From Nitrosovibrio sp. Nv6 (GTDB lineage Bacteria > Pseudomonadota > Gammaproteobacteria > Burkholderiales > Nitrosomonadaceae): 64,000 nucleotides of DNA. Made by a program: the position numbers and the translations under genes. The number at the start of each line of letters is the position of its first letter. Within the stretch, counting starts at the first letter, position 1. The notes under the pieces are model-generated. The model was not told where the DNA came from, searched no databases, and saw nothing but the letters and a program-made list of their open reading frames with translations. The DNA is taken from positions 1 to 64,000 of the forward strand of contig NZ_FODX01000003.1 in NCBI RefSeq assembly GCF_900110495.1. Reading direction: 5' to 3'. Below are positions 1 to 9,500 of this stretch, piece by piece.

Positions 1-569
1 CCCCGCATGTCAGCGTCACCAGCCTAAGCCAAGGCTTGACTACCATTTTGCTCTCCTTTACTCCGTAATAATTGTTGTGCTTCGGTATCTGTGACTATAG
101 CCTGTCTGCACGCTGCTACCCGCAAATACAGGCCATCCCTCGCCACGATGCCGTTTTGTCTGATAAAACCCCAGGACAATCCCGGGCCCCTCCCTGAAAC
201 ACCGCGTAGCCTAAACTCATGACTACTTTGTGTCAAGAAAAATGAGGCGCGATGAGAGAACAAATAAGCTGTCCGATTGTCCGGATCTGTCAAAAATATG
301 TTCTGTCCGTTATAGCCGCTGATGAAGAGATAGAGAAAGGAAAGGATATAAAAGGCTATATATGACTACGACGAGATGGAAGAGATGCGCAGGATGAGAT
401 TTAAAGAACTGCGATTACTGGTATACCGGCAGCCGATGTTATTACCTGTGGCTGATGGTCGCGGCGGGAATGGGAAAGACAGCCGACAGCACTGCGGAGA
501 ACCTTAAAGCTATCGTCTGCTCATGTTCGACATTTGCTGGAATACCCATCGGCCCGGCTTTTAACTTGA
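1..569. other. Left-edge region without a confident gene
   Basis: No gene is convincing here. A minus-strand frame at 24-293 (89 codons, TTG start) is open but has no recognisable domain, no good ribosome binding site and no obvious partner. It could be the decayed end of a gene or chance. Bases 294-569 hold a purine-rich, A/T-richer stretch (about 325-365) and nothing else I can identify. Confidence 0.4.
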
Positions 570-950
570 TCAATTCGTCGCCAGCCAGAATACGACGCCA
601 GCAAGTACACAGACCAGTGAAATACAAGCAACAAGCAGAATCTTTACTCGAACTCGAAAAACTTCGATGGCTTGGATGATAAGCGCGTTTTGTTCAGCAA
701 GCGATTTGATCAGCTCAGCGGATGATCTTTGTTCATCACTCAATTCAACGATTTTTGCTTCTAGCAGACGAACTCGTTTATCCAGATTAATCGACCCGTC
801 GCTTGCCGACCAATTTGGAGCTGCTGAAAAATCACTTTTATCAGTCTTTGTTTCCGCAAAAAGATGCTTTGCTGCTTTGACAATTTGCGGCGCGGATTCC
901 AGTACGCTTCCCCATGGAATGATCTTTAATGCCGTCATCCAGATTGCCAT
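570..950 (-). CDS. Hypothetical protein with coiled coil and C-terminal membrane anchor
   Basis: I do not recognise a named family. The 126-residue product starts with ATG and opens with a hydrophobic/amphipathic stretch of about 20 residues. It continues through a polar region, then has a heptad-like charged segment (about residues 57-95, with KRVRLLEAKIVELSDEQ) typical of a coiled coil. It ends in one strong membrane helix (about residues 104-124) with almost nothing after it. That layout fits a tail-anchored inner-membrane protein that oligomerises through its coiled coil. It lies about 70 bp downstream of sucD on the same strand, so it may be the last gene of that operon. It is probably real because its composition is protein-like and its topology is coherent, but the function is unknown. 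Confidence 0.65.
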   Translation of the reverse strand: MAIWMTALKIIPWGSVLESAPQIVKAAKHLFAETKTDKSDFSAAPNWSASDGSINLDKRVRLLEAKIVELSDEQRSSAELIKSLAEQNALIIQAIEVFRVRVKILLVACISLVCVLAGVVFWLATN

Positions 951-1020
951 GTCTCAGCCTCCATTAATCACATCCGATAAATATCACGAGCAGCATAAAC
1001 TCCCATACGCTCACATAGGT

Positions 1021-1908
1021 TCACATCCTGGCCAATACCTCCGCAATGGTGTCGCCAATGGCCGAAGGGGTGGGACAGATCGTGACACCAAGATCTCTTA
1101 ACATGGATACTTTTTCCGCGGCACTTTCGCCTGCCGACGAAATGATCGCGCCTGCATGGCCCATCCGACGGCCTTCCGGTGCAGTTAAACCTGCGATATA
1201 AGCAATGACTGGTTTGGTCATGTGATCTTTGGCAAAAATACCCGCTTGAACTTCCTGCGGCCCGCCGATTTCGCCGATCATTACCACCACCTTCGTTTCA
1301 GCGTCCTCCTCGAATCTCTCCAGAATATCACGATGAGAACTGCCGATAATCGGATCTCCGCCAATACCTACCGATGTTGATATGCCGATACCCAGCATCC
1401 TCATCTGGTCGGCTGCTTCGTAGCCCAGCGTCCCGGAACGGCCAACAATCCCGACATCACCTTTCATAAAGATATGTCCGGGCATTATCCCCAGCATCGC
1501 CCGGCCCGGACTTATCGTACCCGCACAGTTCGGACCGGTCAGCACCATTCTTTCTTCGATAGGAAAGCGACGCAAAAAGTTCTTTACAGTCATCATGTCC
1601 TGCGTGGGAATACCATCAGTAATGGCTACACAGTATTTAATGCCCGCATCGGCCGCTTCCATGATTGAGTCCGCGGCAAATGCCGGCGGCACAAATACGA
1701 TACTGGCATCCGCATCGACTTGTTGCACAGCTTCTTTCACTGTATTGAAGACGGGGCGGCCCAAGTGTTGCTGACCCCCTTTGCCGGGAGTTACCCCCCC
1801 TACTACATTGGAACCATAGTTGATCATGTCCTGCGCGTGGAAAGTACCAATTTTGCCGGTAAAGCCCTGGACTATGATACGTGTACTCTCGTTAATCAAG
1901 ATCGCCAT
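1021..1908 (-). CDS. sucD: Succinate/malate-CoA ligase alpha subunit (SucD family, MtkB-like)
   Basis: This is the alpha subunit of an ADP-forming CoA ligase, which makes succinyl-CoA or malyl-CoA from the acid, CoA and ATP together with the adjacent beta subunit. The protein is 295 residues. The CoA-binding GFTG is at residues 15-18, and the phosphorylated histidine is in [10 protein letters not shown] at about residue 251. The start is the ATG at 1908, giving the usual MAILI N-terminus and a 17-bp overlap with the beta gene; an upstream TTG at 1935 is less likely. Several positions differ from E. coli SucD: GPNCAG rather than GPNCPG, IMPGHI rather than IQPGHI, and RSGTLGYEA rather than RSGTLTYEA. 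As I remember the families, these are the residues seen in malate-CoA ligase MtkB. The substrate is therefore uncertain; the family is certain. Confidence 0.95.
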   Translation of the reverse strand: MAILINESTRIIVQGFTGKIGTFHAQDMINYGSNVVGGVTPGKGGQQHLGRPVFNTVKEAVQQVDADASIVFVPPAFAADSIMEAADAGIKYCVAITDGIPTQDMMTVKNFLRRFPIEERMVLTGPNCAGTISPGRAMLGIMPGHIFMKGDVGIVGRSGTLGYEAADQMRMLGIGISTSVGIGGDPIIGSSHRDILERFEEDAETKVVVMIGEIGGPQEVQAGIFAKDHMTKPVIAYIAGLTAPEGRRMGHAGAIISSAGESAAEKVSMLRDLGVTICPTPSAIGDTIAEVLARM

Positions 1909-3100
1909 TTGTTTTCCCTTCGCACTCTTTCGCAATTACTTCATTACGAGCCCGGACAACTTTGCCCGCCGCTTCCGCTAACGTTCCCGCCGTGATGATG
2001 GGCAGACGACTCTCGGCAATGATACGCTGACCCTCCTCGACATTTGTGCCCGATAGACGGACAACCAGCGGGACCTTTATATCGATGTTTTTTACTGCGT
2101 GCACGACGCCCTCGGCGATCCAGTCGCAGCGGTTAATTCCAGCAAATATATTCACCAATATTGCTTTAACGCCTTTATCAGCCAATACCAGACGAAATGC
2201 TTTTTCCGTGCGATCAGCGGAGGCCCCGCCACCCACGTCAAGAAAATTCGCGGGCTCGCCACCCGCCAGTTTGATCATATCCATGGTCGCCATCGCCAAA
2301 CCGGCGCCATTGATCATGCAGCCGATGTCCCCATTCAGACCGATATAACTCAAGCCATGATCGGTAGCTGCCATTTCACGTGGATCTCCCTGCGTTTTAT
2401 CGCGCAGTTCGGCAATCTCATGACGCCGAAATAGCGCGTTGTCATCAAAACTCAGTTTTGCGTCAAGTGCGATGAGTTCGCCGTTGCCGGTAATAACCAG
2501 CGGATTGATCTCCAGCATGTTCGCATCAAGATCACGTAAGGCGCGATAGCAACCTCTTATGGTTTTGACCGCATGACTTAATTGTGTGGCTTCCAACCCT
2601 AAAGCAAAAGCCATCTCCCGTGCCTGAAAATCCTGGAGACCGACAGCGGGTTCAATGTAAATTTTTTTTATCGCATCGGGATCTGTTTCAGCCAATTCCT
2701 CAATTTCCATTCCACCCTGTGCGGAACCCACCATGACGATGCCTTCGGAGCTCCGGTCAATCAGAAAGCAAAGATACATTTCCTTGACAATTTGCGTCCC
2801 TGCTTCCACATAAACCCTGGAACAGACTTTACCCATCGGGCCTGTTTGATGAGTTACCAGCTGTTTTCCCAACAGTTCTTCCGCAGCCGCTTTAACTTCG
2901 TCATGCGTTTTGCAGACCTTGATACCCCCGGCCTTGCCGCGCGCGCCTGAATGAATCTGTGCTTTTACTACCCAGACATTACCGTCGATTTCCCTGGCCC
3001 GCTGCACACTTTCCTCAGCACTGTAGGCCAAACCGCCTTCCGCAATCTTAACGCCATACTTCGTCAAAATCTCCTTCGCCTGATACTCGTGTATATCCAA
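1892..3100 (-). CDS. sucC: Succinate/malate-CoA ligase beta subunit (SucC family, MtkA-like)
   Basis: This is the ATP-grasp beta subunit (402 residues) of the CoA ligase, which binds nucleotide and carries the phosphate-transfer chemistry with SucD. The ATP-grasp domain fills about residues 1-230, with the nucleotide-binding run around [15 protein letters not shown]. The CoA-ligase domain follows, with [14 protein letters not shown] and [12 protein letters not shown]. The INRCDW wording and the 400-residue length resemble malate-CoA ligase MtkA more than E. coli SucC (388 residues, IVRCDL). The start is TTG at 3100, preceded by AAGGTG at a good distance and giving the family N-terminus [10 protein letters not shown]. 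The gene leads the operon sucC-sucD, and a malyl-CoA-lyase-like gene lies upstream on the same strand. Confidence 0.95.
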   Translation of the reverse strand: MDIHEYQAKEILTKYGVKIAEGGLAYSAEESVQRAREIDGNVWVVKAQIHSGARGKAGGIKVCKTHDEVKAAAEELLGKQLVTHQTGPMGKVCSRVYVEAGTQIVKEMYLCFLIDRSSEGIVMVGSAQGGMEIEELAETDPDAIKKIYIEPAVGLQDFQAREMAFALGLEATQLSHAVKTIRGCYRALRDLDANMLEINPLVITGNGELIALDAKLSFDDNALFRRHEIAELRDKTQGDPREMAATDHGLSYIGLNGDIGCMINGAGLAMATMDMIKLAGGEPANFLDVGGGASADRTEKAFRLVLADKGVKAILVNIFAGINRCDWIAEGVVHAVKNIDIKVPLVVRLSGTNVEEGQRIIAESRLPIITAGTLAEAAGKVVRARNEVIAKECEGKTNGDLD

Positions 3101-3516
3101 TGCATCACCTTATTTTGTTTATAAAATAGTTTATCCGGAACTCTCACGAATACCGTTGAGCCGGGGAACGGATCAAGTCACCTCAATGGAGAAATCCGGC
3201 CATCTCCACTCGCTGATCGCCGAACTGAAAATGGGATTATATTGCGGGGTTTGAGCCCCGTCATAATGCTGACCCTCAGCTGAAACAGACAGAAGCGTCT
3301 GATACCAACTCTTCTTCAGGCTGGCCGTGCCACTATCGAGAACCGGCTGTGTACTTCATGGATACCGCGACGCGATTGAATTTTCCGCAAATATTGTTTC
3401 CTGCATTTTTCCGTGAGTATTCCGACGATTCACCTTATTCTATCCCCTTATCTATCCCTGACCCATTCCGATGAGTCAAAAAACAAAAGGCCGCTGACGC
3501 GGCCGCGAGAAGCGAA
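3101..3516. other. Intergenic region upstream of the CoA-ligase operon
   Basis: This 416-bp gap separates the lyase-like gene from sucC. It carries the lyase terminator at its right end, and presumably the sucC promoter near 3110-3180, where the minus strand is A/T rich. I see no gene or RNA in the rest. Confidence 0.5.
3479..3504 (-). terminator. Rho-independent terminator after the CoA ester lyase gene
   Basis: Read on the minus strand, GGCCGC-GTCA-GCGGCC forms a 6-bp GC stem with a 4-base loop, followed directly by TTTTGTTTTTTG. It lies about 12 bases past the stop codon of the lyase gene. Confidence 0.75.
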
Positions 3517-4467
3517 CTATGCGCCTTTTGCGCCCATTGCTTCCGCCATTTTAACCACATTATTGGCCATTCTTGCGGAAGCGGCGTCGATCAGCCGGCC
3601 GTCCAGTGCCGCCGCGCCTTTACCTTGAGACGCCGCTTCTTTCAAGGCAGCCAGGATCCGTTGTGCTTTCTCGACTTCCGCAGCAGGCGGGGTAAATACT
3701 TCGTTCGCAAGTGCGATTTGTGATGGATGGATAGCCCATTTACCTTCGCAGCCTAAAGCGGCCGCTCTTCTAGCCGCCAGTTTGAAGCCGTCGGGATCCT
3801 TGATGTCCCCAAAAGGGCCATCGATGGGACGTAAACCGTAGGCACGACACGCTACAGTCATGCGACTGATGGCAGCATGCCACTGATCGCCTGGATAGTC
3901 TGGATTGAGTCCGCCTATATTTGTTGTTCTGGCCCGATTACTAGCGGCGTAATCGGCTACACCGAAATGTAGCGCTTCAAGTCGGCCGGATGCGCCATTT
4001 CGGGCGATATCTTCTACATTTGCCATACCTAAAGCTGTTTCGATCAATGCTTCAACACCGATTCTTTTTTTCAGTCCCTGTTGCATTTCCAATTGATTCA
4101 ACATGGCTTCAACCATATAGACATCAGCATAAACACCTACTTTCGGAATCAATATTGTGTCGATCCCATGACCAGCCTTTTCAACCAGATCCACTACATC
4201 ACGAACCATGAATTGTGTATCCAGCCCGTTTATACGTACAGAGATTGTTATGCCATGGCCTCTCCAATCCAGATCGTTGAGCGCTTCGATAACATTTTTG
4301 CGTGCAGTCAGTTTGTCGTCGGGCGCAACTGCATCTTCAAGATCGAGAAAGATGAAGTCCGCGCCGCTTTTCAGCGCTTTCTCAAACATCCCCGGATTCG
4401 AACCCGGAACAGCTAGTTCGCAGCGTTGCACGCGTAAAACTGACGCTTCATATAGAGTGTGGCTCAT
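3517..4467 (-). CDS. CitE-like CoA ester lyase, probably L-malyl-CoA / beta-methylmalyl-CoA lyase
   Basis: This is an HpcH/HpaI-CitE superfamily aldolase (316 residues) that cleaves or forms a CoA thioester such as malyl-CoA to acetyl-CoA and glyoxylate. The N-terminus has RCELAVPGSNPGMFEKA, followed by FIFLDLEDAVAPDDK with the acidic metal ligands, then VRINGLDT and IGVEALIETALGMANVEDIA with the second metal-binding glutamate. The C-terminal part has GKWAIHPSQI, typical of malyl-CoA lyases. The start chosen is the ATG at 4467, with AGGAAA just upstream; the frame stays open to 4569, but the extra residues are not family-like. The neighbouring CoA ligase pair is of the malate type by several residues, so ligase and lyase may act in sequence. 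Other CitE-like activities (citramalyl-CoA, for example) cannot be excluded. Confidence 0.88.
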   Translation of the reverse strand: MSHTLYEASVLRVQRCELAVPGSNPGMFEKALKSGADFIFLDLEDAVAPDDKLTARKNVIEALNDLDWRGHGITISVRINGLDTQFMVRDVVDLVEKAGHGIDTILIPKVGVYADVYMVEAMLNQLEMQQGLKKRIGVEALIETALGMANVEDIARNGASGRLEALHFGVADYAASNRARTTNIGGLNPDYPGDQWHAAISRMTVACRAYGLRPIDGPFGDIKDPDGFKLAARRAAALGCEGKWAIHPSQIALANEVFTPPAAEVEKAQRILAALKEAASQGKGAAALDGRLIDAASARMANNVVKMAEAMGAKGA

Positions 4468-4775
4468 TCGTTTTCCTGATTGAATTATTAAATGGGGGGC
4501 TAGTTGGTGTAGTTGGCTTGGAGGCGGCGGGGATACGATATATCCAGCCTCAGCTGAGCAAAGAAGCAACCCGGCCGGTTTTTTTTATTTATTCGATAAC
4601 ACTATTCTACTTTTGAAGACGTTAATGTTCAATTTTTACTTTTATCGGACGGAAAAGGTGGGCGGCAGGACGGGGATCTTGCGCTATTGAATGCGTAAAT
4701 ACGATCTACCGGGCGTGAATTTTTTTAACAGCCGCCAGCCAGCTATTCATTACGCATAAATGCCAATCATGCGTA
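4468..4775. other. Intergenic region between mltG and the lyase gene
   Basis: This gap of about 308 bp has an A/T-rich segment at 4579-4650 that is the likely promoter region of the downstream lyase gene on the minus strand. I see no gene or clear terminator. Confidence 0.4.
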
Positions 4776-5765
4776 CTATCGCTTCTGGTATTTGGATACT
4801 GCGCGATTGTGATCGATTAAATGACGGGAAAAGTGTGATTCCCCATTCCCTTTGGCAACAAAATACAGCGCATCGGTCTTGGCGGGGTTGAGTACCGCCA
4901 GGATGGAGGCAAGTCCCGGTAAAGCAATGGGGGTTGGCGGCAGGCCGCGGCGTGTGTAGGTATTGTATTCCTGATCGGTTAAAAGATCTTTTTTGCGAAG
5001 ATTGCCATCAAACTTGTTGCCAAGTCCATAAATGACAGTCGGATCGGTTTGCAGCAACATGCTGGATCGCAACCGGTTGATAAATACGCCTGCGACCATG
5101 CTACGGTCGCTCTCTCTGCCAGTTTCTTTTTCAACGATTGAAGCAAGAATCAAGGCCTGATATGGGTCTGCCAACGGCAAATCTGCGGCTCGCCCAGCCC
5201 AGGCGTTGTCAAGATGGTTCCGCATCACATGATAGGCCCGTTTCAATATCGCCGCGTCACTGCTGCCTCGCGCAAAAAAATAGGTATCGGGGAAAAACAA
5301 TCCTTCTGCTGCTGTTTCGGTGGCCCCGATCAGACGCAGAATCTCCAAATCAGTCAAATTGACGGTATCGTGCCGGAGGGCCGGGTGCTCATCCAGGGTT
5401 TGCCTGAGCTGGGAAAAAGTCCATCCTTCTGTGAATCTGATCTCGCTTTGGTTTATGTCGCCCTTGGTAATGCGCTCAAGCAACTGCAGGGGCGAAATGT
5501 TCGCAGCAATCTCATAATCACCCGCTTTGACTGACGATGCAACCCCCGTTACCCGCGACAGCAGGACAAACGACCAGGCGTCACGCAAAATGCCAGCGTC
5601 GGTTAATTGCGTTGCAATGCTTTTTAAGCTGCTGCCCGGCTTGATGGAAAATTCATACGGAACAACGGGAAGCTGAACGGCGGTATTGACATGATAAACA
5701 AGCCATGCGCCGAACAGAAAAAAACCGGCAAGGGCGAGATAGGTCAGACGTTTTAGCGTGCGCAT
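4776..5765 (-). CDS. mltG: Endolytic murein transglycosylase MltG (YceG)
   Basis: MltG is an inner-membrane lytic transglycosylase that cuts nascent glycan strands near the membrane and helps set strand length during peptidoglycan synthesis. The 329-residue protein has a basic N-terminus followed by a single membrane helix (about residues 8-28), a LysM-like segment, and the YceG domain with the catalytic glutamate in ASIVEKETG (about residue 210). It also has the family signatures LQTDPTVIYGLG and YNTYTRRGLPPTPIALPG. Its length matches the E. coli protein (340). It follows fabF by 18 bp on the same strand, the standard arrangement; tmk and holB, which often come next, are absent here. Confidence 0.95.
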   Translation of the reverse strand: MRTLKRLTYLALAGFFLFGAWLVYHVNTAVQLPVVPYEFSIKPGSSLKSIATQLTDAGILRDAWSFVLLSRVTGVASSVKAGDYEIAANISPLQLLERITKGDINQSEIRFTEGWTFSQLRQTLDEHPALRHDTVNLTDLEILRLIGATETAAEGLFFPDTYFFARGSSDAAILKRAYHVMRNHLDNAWAGRAADLPLADPYQALILASIVEKETGRESDRSMVAGVFINRLRSSMLLQTDPTVIYGLGNKFDGNLRKKDLLTDQEYNTYTRRGLPPTPIALPGLASILAVLNPAKTDALYFVAKGNGESHFSRHLIDHNRAVSKYQKR

Positions 5766-5783
5766 GCGCTATAACGGCAAAAA

Positions 5784-7031
5784 TCAGGTTTTACGGAAAA
5801 TCAGTGTACCATTCGTGCCGCCAAAGCCAAACGAATTTGACATCGCGACGTCGATTTTCATTTTCCGCGCAGTATTGGGAACATAATCCAGATCACATTG
5901 CGAATCCTGATCGAAGATATTGATAGTAGGTGGTGAGATCTGATGATATATCGCGAGAGCACTGAATATGGCTTCTATTCCACCGGCGGCGCCAAGCAAA
6001 TGACCGGTCATGGATTTGGTGGAGTTCACTACAAGCTTTTTCGCATGCTCACCAAAGCAGCGCTTCACGGCGACGGATTCCGAGATATCCCCCAGCGGAG
6101 TGGATGTGCCGTGAGCGTTAATATAATCCACTTCATCGGCATTCATCCCCGCGTTTCTAAGGGCGTTGGTCATGCAACGCGCGGCGCCCTCTCCGTCTTC
6201 CAGCGGTGCGGTCATATGGTAGGCGTCCGCACTCATGCCGAAGCCGGCCAGTTCAGCATAAATCTTCGCGCCGCGGCGTTTGGCGTGCTCCATTTCTTCC
6301 AGCACAAGAATACCGGCGCCTTCACCCAGAACAAAGCCGTCCCGACCCTCGTCCCACGGCCGACTGGCAGTCGCCGGGTCATCATTGCGGGTTGACAGGG
6401 CTCGCGCGGAGGCAAAGCCGCCAATGGCCAGTGGCGTTACGCAGGACTCTGCGCCACCGGCGACCATCACATCCACATCTCCATATTCAATCAGGCGGGC
6501 TGAGTCGCCTATGCAATGCGTAGCGGTGGTACAGGCTGTGACAATGGCAAGATTCGGCCCCCTGAAGCCAAACATGATCGACAGATTGCCTGCGATCATG
6601 TTAATGATCGTACTAGGAATAAAGAATGGAGAGATTTTGCGCGGACCGCCCGCATGATAAGCATCATGCGTGTTCTCGATCATGGGAAGACCGCCGATGC
6701 CGGAACCGATGTTGACACCGATACGTTCGGAATCAAGAGGAGTGCCAGCCAAATCCCCCAGCCCCGCGTCCCTGACCGCCTGAATACCTGCCGCCATGCC
6801 ATAGTGGATGAAGATATCCATCCGGCGTGCGTCTTTAGCAGAAAGATAATGCGTAATGTCAAAATCTTTGACTTCCCCAGCTATCTGGGAAGCAAACGCG
6901 GAAGCGTCGAAACGGGTTATTCGGGTGACGCCCGATTTCCCGGCGAGAACGTTGTCCCATGCATCTGGAACGGTGTTACCGACAGGCGAAATCATGCCCA
7001 ATCCGGTGATGACTACCCTACGTTTGGACAA
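5784..7031 (-). CDS. fabF: Beta-ketoacyl-ACP synthase II (FabF)
   Basis: FabF condenses malonyl-ACP with acyl-ACP in fatty-acid chain elongation and is the temperature-responsive enzyme for C16:1 to C18:1. The catalytic Cys-His-His set is visible: Cys in [13 protein letters not shown], His in [11 protein letters not shown] and His in [13 protein letters not shown]. The glycine-rich C-terminus [12 protein letters not shown] closes the thiolase fold. The chosen start is TTG at 7031, giving 415 residues beginning [12 protein letters not shown] and preceded by GGAG at a good distance. The longer open frame to 7145 would run into acpP and is not family-like. The gene is 32 bp downstream of acpP in the fab operon. 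Confidence 0.95.
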   Translation of the reverse strand: MSKRRVVITGLGMISPVGNTVPDAWDNVLAGKSGVTRITRFDASAFASQIAGEVKDFDITHYLSAKDARRMDIFIHYGMAAGIQAVRDAGLGDLAGTPLDSERIGVNIGSGIGGLPMIENTHDAYHAGGPRKISPFFIPSTIINMIAGNLSIMFGFRGPNLAIVTACTTATHCIGDSARLIEYGDVDVMVAGGAESCVTPLAIGGFASARALSTRNDDPATASRPWDEGRDGFVLGEGAGILVLEEMEHAKRRGAKIYAELAGFGMSADAYHMTAPLEDGEGAARCMTNALRNAGMNADEVDYINAHGTSTPLGDISESVAVKRCFGEHAKKLVVNSTKSMTGHLLGAAGGIEAIFSALAIYHQISPPTINIFDQDSQCDLDYVPNTARKMKIDVAMSNSFGFGGTNGTLIFRKT

Positions 7032-7063
7032 GATGGCTCCGATATGGGATTGCTTGAAGCAAA

Positions 7064-7300
7064 TTAGTTGGTGTGAGAATTGATGTAGTCTATTGCCTGT
7101 TGAACGGTGTTGATTTTCTCTGCCTGTTCGTCGGGGATTTCGCACTCGAATTCTTCTTCCAACGCCATGACCAGCTCTACGGTATCAAGCGAATCCGCGC
7201 CCAGATCATCGACAAAAGACGACTCGCTCTTGACGTCGGCCTCATTCACACCAAGCTGCTCAGCCACGATTTTTTTTATACGCTGTTCTACATTTTCCAT
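7064..7300 (-). CDS. acpP: Acyl carrier protein
   Basis: This is the 78-residue acidic four-helix carrier that holds growing acyl chains on a 4'-phosphopantetheine arm. The attachment site is Ser37 in [18 protein letters not shown]. The start is ATG with AGAGG upstream. A 178-bp gap separates it from fabG, larger than other gaps in the cluster and large enough for its own promoter, which would suit the high expression usual for ACP. The gap is A/T rich toward fabG. Confidence 0.97.
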   Translation of the reverse strand: MENVEQRIKKIVAEQLGVNEADVKSESSFVDDLGADSLDTVELVMALEEEFECEIPDEQAEKINTVQQAIDYINSHTN

Positions 7301-7478
7301 CTAGGGACCTCTTCTCCGGTAAGAAAAACGCCGTCATTCTAGCAAGTTTTCGGTATTAATAAAATCCGAACGCTTGGAAGCTCAAAAGCAGACAAGCTGC
7401 TCGTGAACTCCACCTGTCGATTTATATTCGACATATTGAACGGCAAGAAATTTTTGAAAGTTATGACAATATTTTCCA

Positions 7479-8222
7479 TTAATCCATATACATTCCGCCA
7501 TTGACGTGAAGGGTCGCACCAGTAATATATCCTGCGGCTGGCGAGGCAATAAAGGCGACTGCCGATGCTATCTCCTCCGGGCGCCCCAATCTGCCCATCG
7601 GCACCTGCTGGAGCAAGAGTTGCTGTTGTTTCTCGGTAAGCGAACGAGTCATGTCCGTCGCTACGAAACCAGGCGCAATGCAATTGACCGTAATGTTGCG
7701 GCTGCCCACCTCGCGTGCCAGCGATTTGCTGAAACCGAATATTCCCGCCTTGGCAGCCGCATAATTGGACTGGCCCATATTACCGGTCGCGCCTACCACT
7801 GAGGAAATATTGATTATGCGTCCGTAACGGGCCCTCATCATTGCTCTCAGCACAGCACGGCTCAAACGGAATACGGATTTGAGATTGGTTTCCATGATTT
7901 CATCCCATTCCTCATCTTTCATGCGGAGAAGCAAATTGTCACGGGTGACGCCAGCATTATTCACCAATATTGCGATATCCCCGAATTCCTCCTCCACACT
8001 TTTAAGAACACTTTCAATCTGAGCGGTATTATTTACGTTCAGCGTCACGCCAGTACCTTTGAAGCCCGCCTCTTTCAGGTAGCGACTAATAAATTGGGCG
8101 CCACCCTCAGTGGTTGCAGTACCGATCACGGTAACGCCCTGCCTGCCCAACTCAAGCGTGATGGCCCGTCCGATACCGCGGCTGGCACCGGTTATGAATG
8201 CTATTTGATCTTGCAACATCAT
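7479..8222 (-). CDS. fabG: 3-oxoacyl-ACP reductase FabG
   Basis: FabG is the NADPH-dependent short-chain dehydrogenase that reduces beta-ketoacyl-ACP in each elongation cycle. The N-terminus has the nucleotide-binding GASRGIGRA, followed by NNAGVTRD. The catalytic Ser is in INISSVVG, and Tyr/Lys are in NYAAAKAG. The C-terminus ends GGMYMD. With the ATG at 8222 the product is 247 residues, close to the E. coli length of 244; the open frame continues to 8291, but those residues are not FabG-like. A second ATG follows immediately (8219). It lies about 90 bp after fabD on the same strand. Confidence 0.96.
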   Translation of the reverse strand: MMLQDQIAFITGASRGIGRAITLELGRQGVTVIGTATTEGGAQFISRYLKEAGFKGTGVTLNVNNTAQIESVLKSVEEEFGDIAILVNNAGVTRDNLLLRMKDEEWDEIMETNLKSVFRLSRAVLRAMMRARYGRIINISSVVGATGNMGQSNYAAAKAGIFGFSKSLAREVGSRNITVNCIAPGFVATDMTRSLTEKQQQLLLQQVPMGRLGRPEEIASAVAFIASPAAGYITGATLHVNGGMYMD

Positions 8223-8312
8223 TTTCCAGTTCGTTCGATCACGATAAACACGGATAAACTCTGCGCACCAGATGCGCCGAGCGATATCCATCCCATATCC
8301 TCATACATGCAA

Positions 8313-9275
8313 TTACACCAGTATGCTTGTAGCATGATGGAGCGCTGCCCCGTCCGCCAATGCCATGCTCTGCAAATTAGCGTCTATTCGCTTGTTGAGC
8401 CCCGTCAACACCTTGCCGGGCCCACATTCCACCACATGGGTAACGCCGGCAGCGGCAAAAGAACGAATGATTTCCGTCCAGCGAACCGGGCTGGACAACT
8501 GCTGTATCAGAATTTCCTTTATAACTTCCGGGTCTTCATGCTGCTGCACATCCGCGTTGTGCAACAACGGGATTTTTGGCGGCCGAAGCGCGACAACTTT
8601 CAACCGCTGTTGCATTTTGCCGGCCGCTTCACTCATCAGAGAGCAATGCGAGGGTATGCTCACAGGCAACATCAGCGTCCGTTTCGCGCCCTTTGACCTG
8701 GCCAGTTCCATCCCTTTCAGTACTGCGTTTTTATGACCCGCGATCACCATCTGCCCGGGCGAATTAAAATTGGCCGGTTCCAGTAATTCGCCATTTGAAT
8801 AATTTGTAACTTCATCGCAGACTGCTCGCAACACCTCGTCGTCAAGCCCCAGAATTGCCGCCATCGCACCGACGCCTTCCGGTACTGCCTGTTGCATTAC
8901 CTCGCCCCGAAAACGCACCAGTGGCAGTGCATCGGCAAAGGTCAAGGCTTCAGAGGCGACCAGCGCGGTATATTCGCCCAAACTGTGGCCAGCCATGAAT
9001 ACCGGTTTCATATCCCCAAGGCTTTGCCAGGCGCGATATACCGCCATGCCGGCAATCAGCATCAACGGTTGGGTATTGACCGTCAGATTAAGTTTATCGG
9101 TCGCGCCCTCATTAACCATCGCCCAGAAATCCTGCCCGAGAATATCAGATGCTTCGGTGAAGGTTTCACGCACAATGGAAAAATCGGAATATCCGTCCAT
9201 CATACCTGCCGCCTGCGATCCCTGGCCAGGAAAAACGCAGGCAAATTTTACGGGAGGGCGTATTGTTGATTGCAT
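8313..9275 (-). CDS. fabD: Malonyl-CoA:ACP transacylase FabD
   Basis: FabD moves malonyl groups from CoA to ACP, supplying the extender unit for FabH and FabF. The 320-residue protein shows the oxyanion-loop GQGSQ near residue 18, the nucleophilic Ser in GHSLGEYTALV, the carboxylate-binding Arg in VRFRGEVMQ and the catalytic His in SIPSHCSLM. The start is ATG at 9275. A 225-bp gap separates it from fabH upstream, larger than usual; I see no gene in that gap. Confidence 0.96.
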   Translation of the reverse strand: MQSTIRPPVKFACVFPGQGSQAAGMMDGYSDFSIVRETFTEASDILGQDFWAMVNEGATDKLNLTVNTQPLMLIAGMAVYRAWQSLGDMKPVFMAGHSLGEYTALVASEALTFADALPLVRFRGEVMQQAVPEGVGAMAAILGLDDEVLRAVCDEVTNYSNGELLEPANFNSPGQMVIAGHKNAVLKGMELARSKGAKRTLMLPVSIPSHCSLMSEAAGKMQQRLKVVALRPPKIPLLHNADVQQHEDPEVIKEILIQQLSSPVRWTEIIRSFAAAGVTHVVECGPGKVLTGLNKRIDANLQSMALADGAALHHATSILV

Positions 9276-9500
9276 ATTCTATTGACTGGAACCGACCCGT
9301 AATTCGCCAGCGTTATTCAATGTTGTAAAGGAGGATGAAAACGGGATAATGACGCCGCATCGGACTTTAAACGAAACCATGGCGCGCATTGAATAAGGAT
9401 CAGACATCTGCCATGCGAATGACGACAAAATATACGGGAGAGATGATCAGACCGCAAGATGGAGCGCCCCGGCGGGATTTGCCAAGGGACAGGATGTTGT

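Noticed and set aside
4390-4408. tRNA T-arm-like sequence GGGTTCGAATCCGGGG (minus strand)
   Set aside because: It lies inside the conserved N-terminal coding sequence of the CoA ester lyase (PGSNPGMF), and no acceptor or anticodon arm is found around it.
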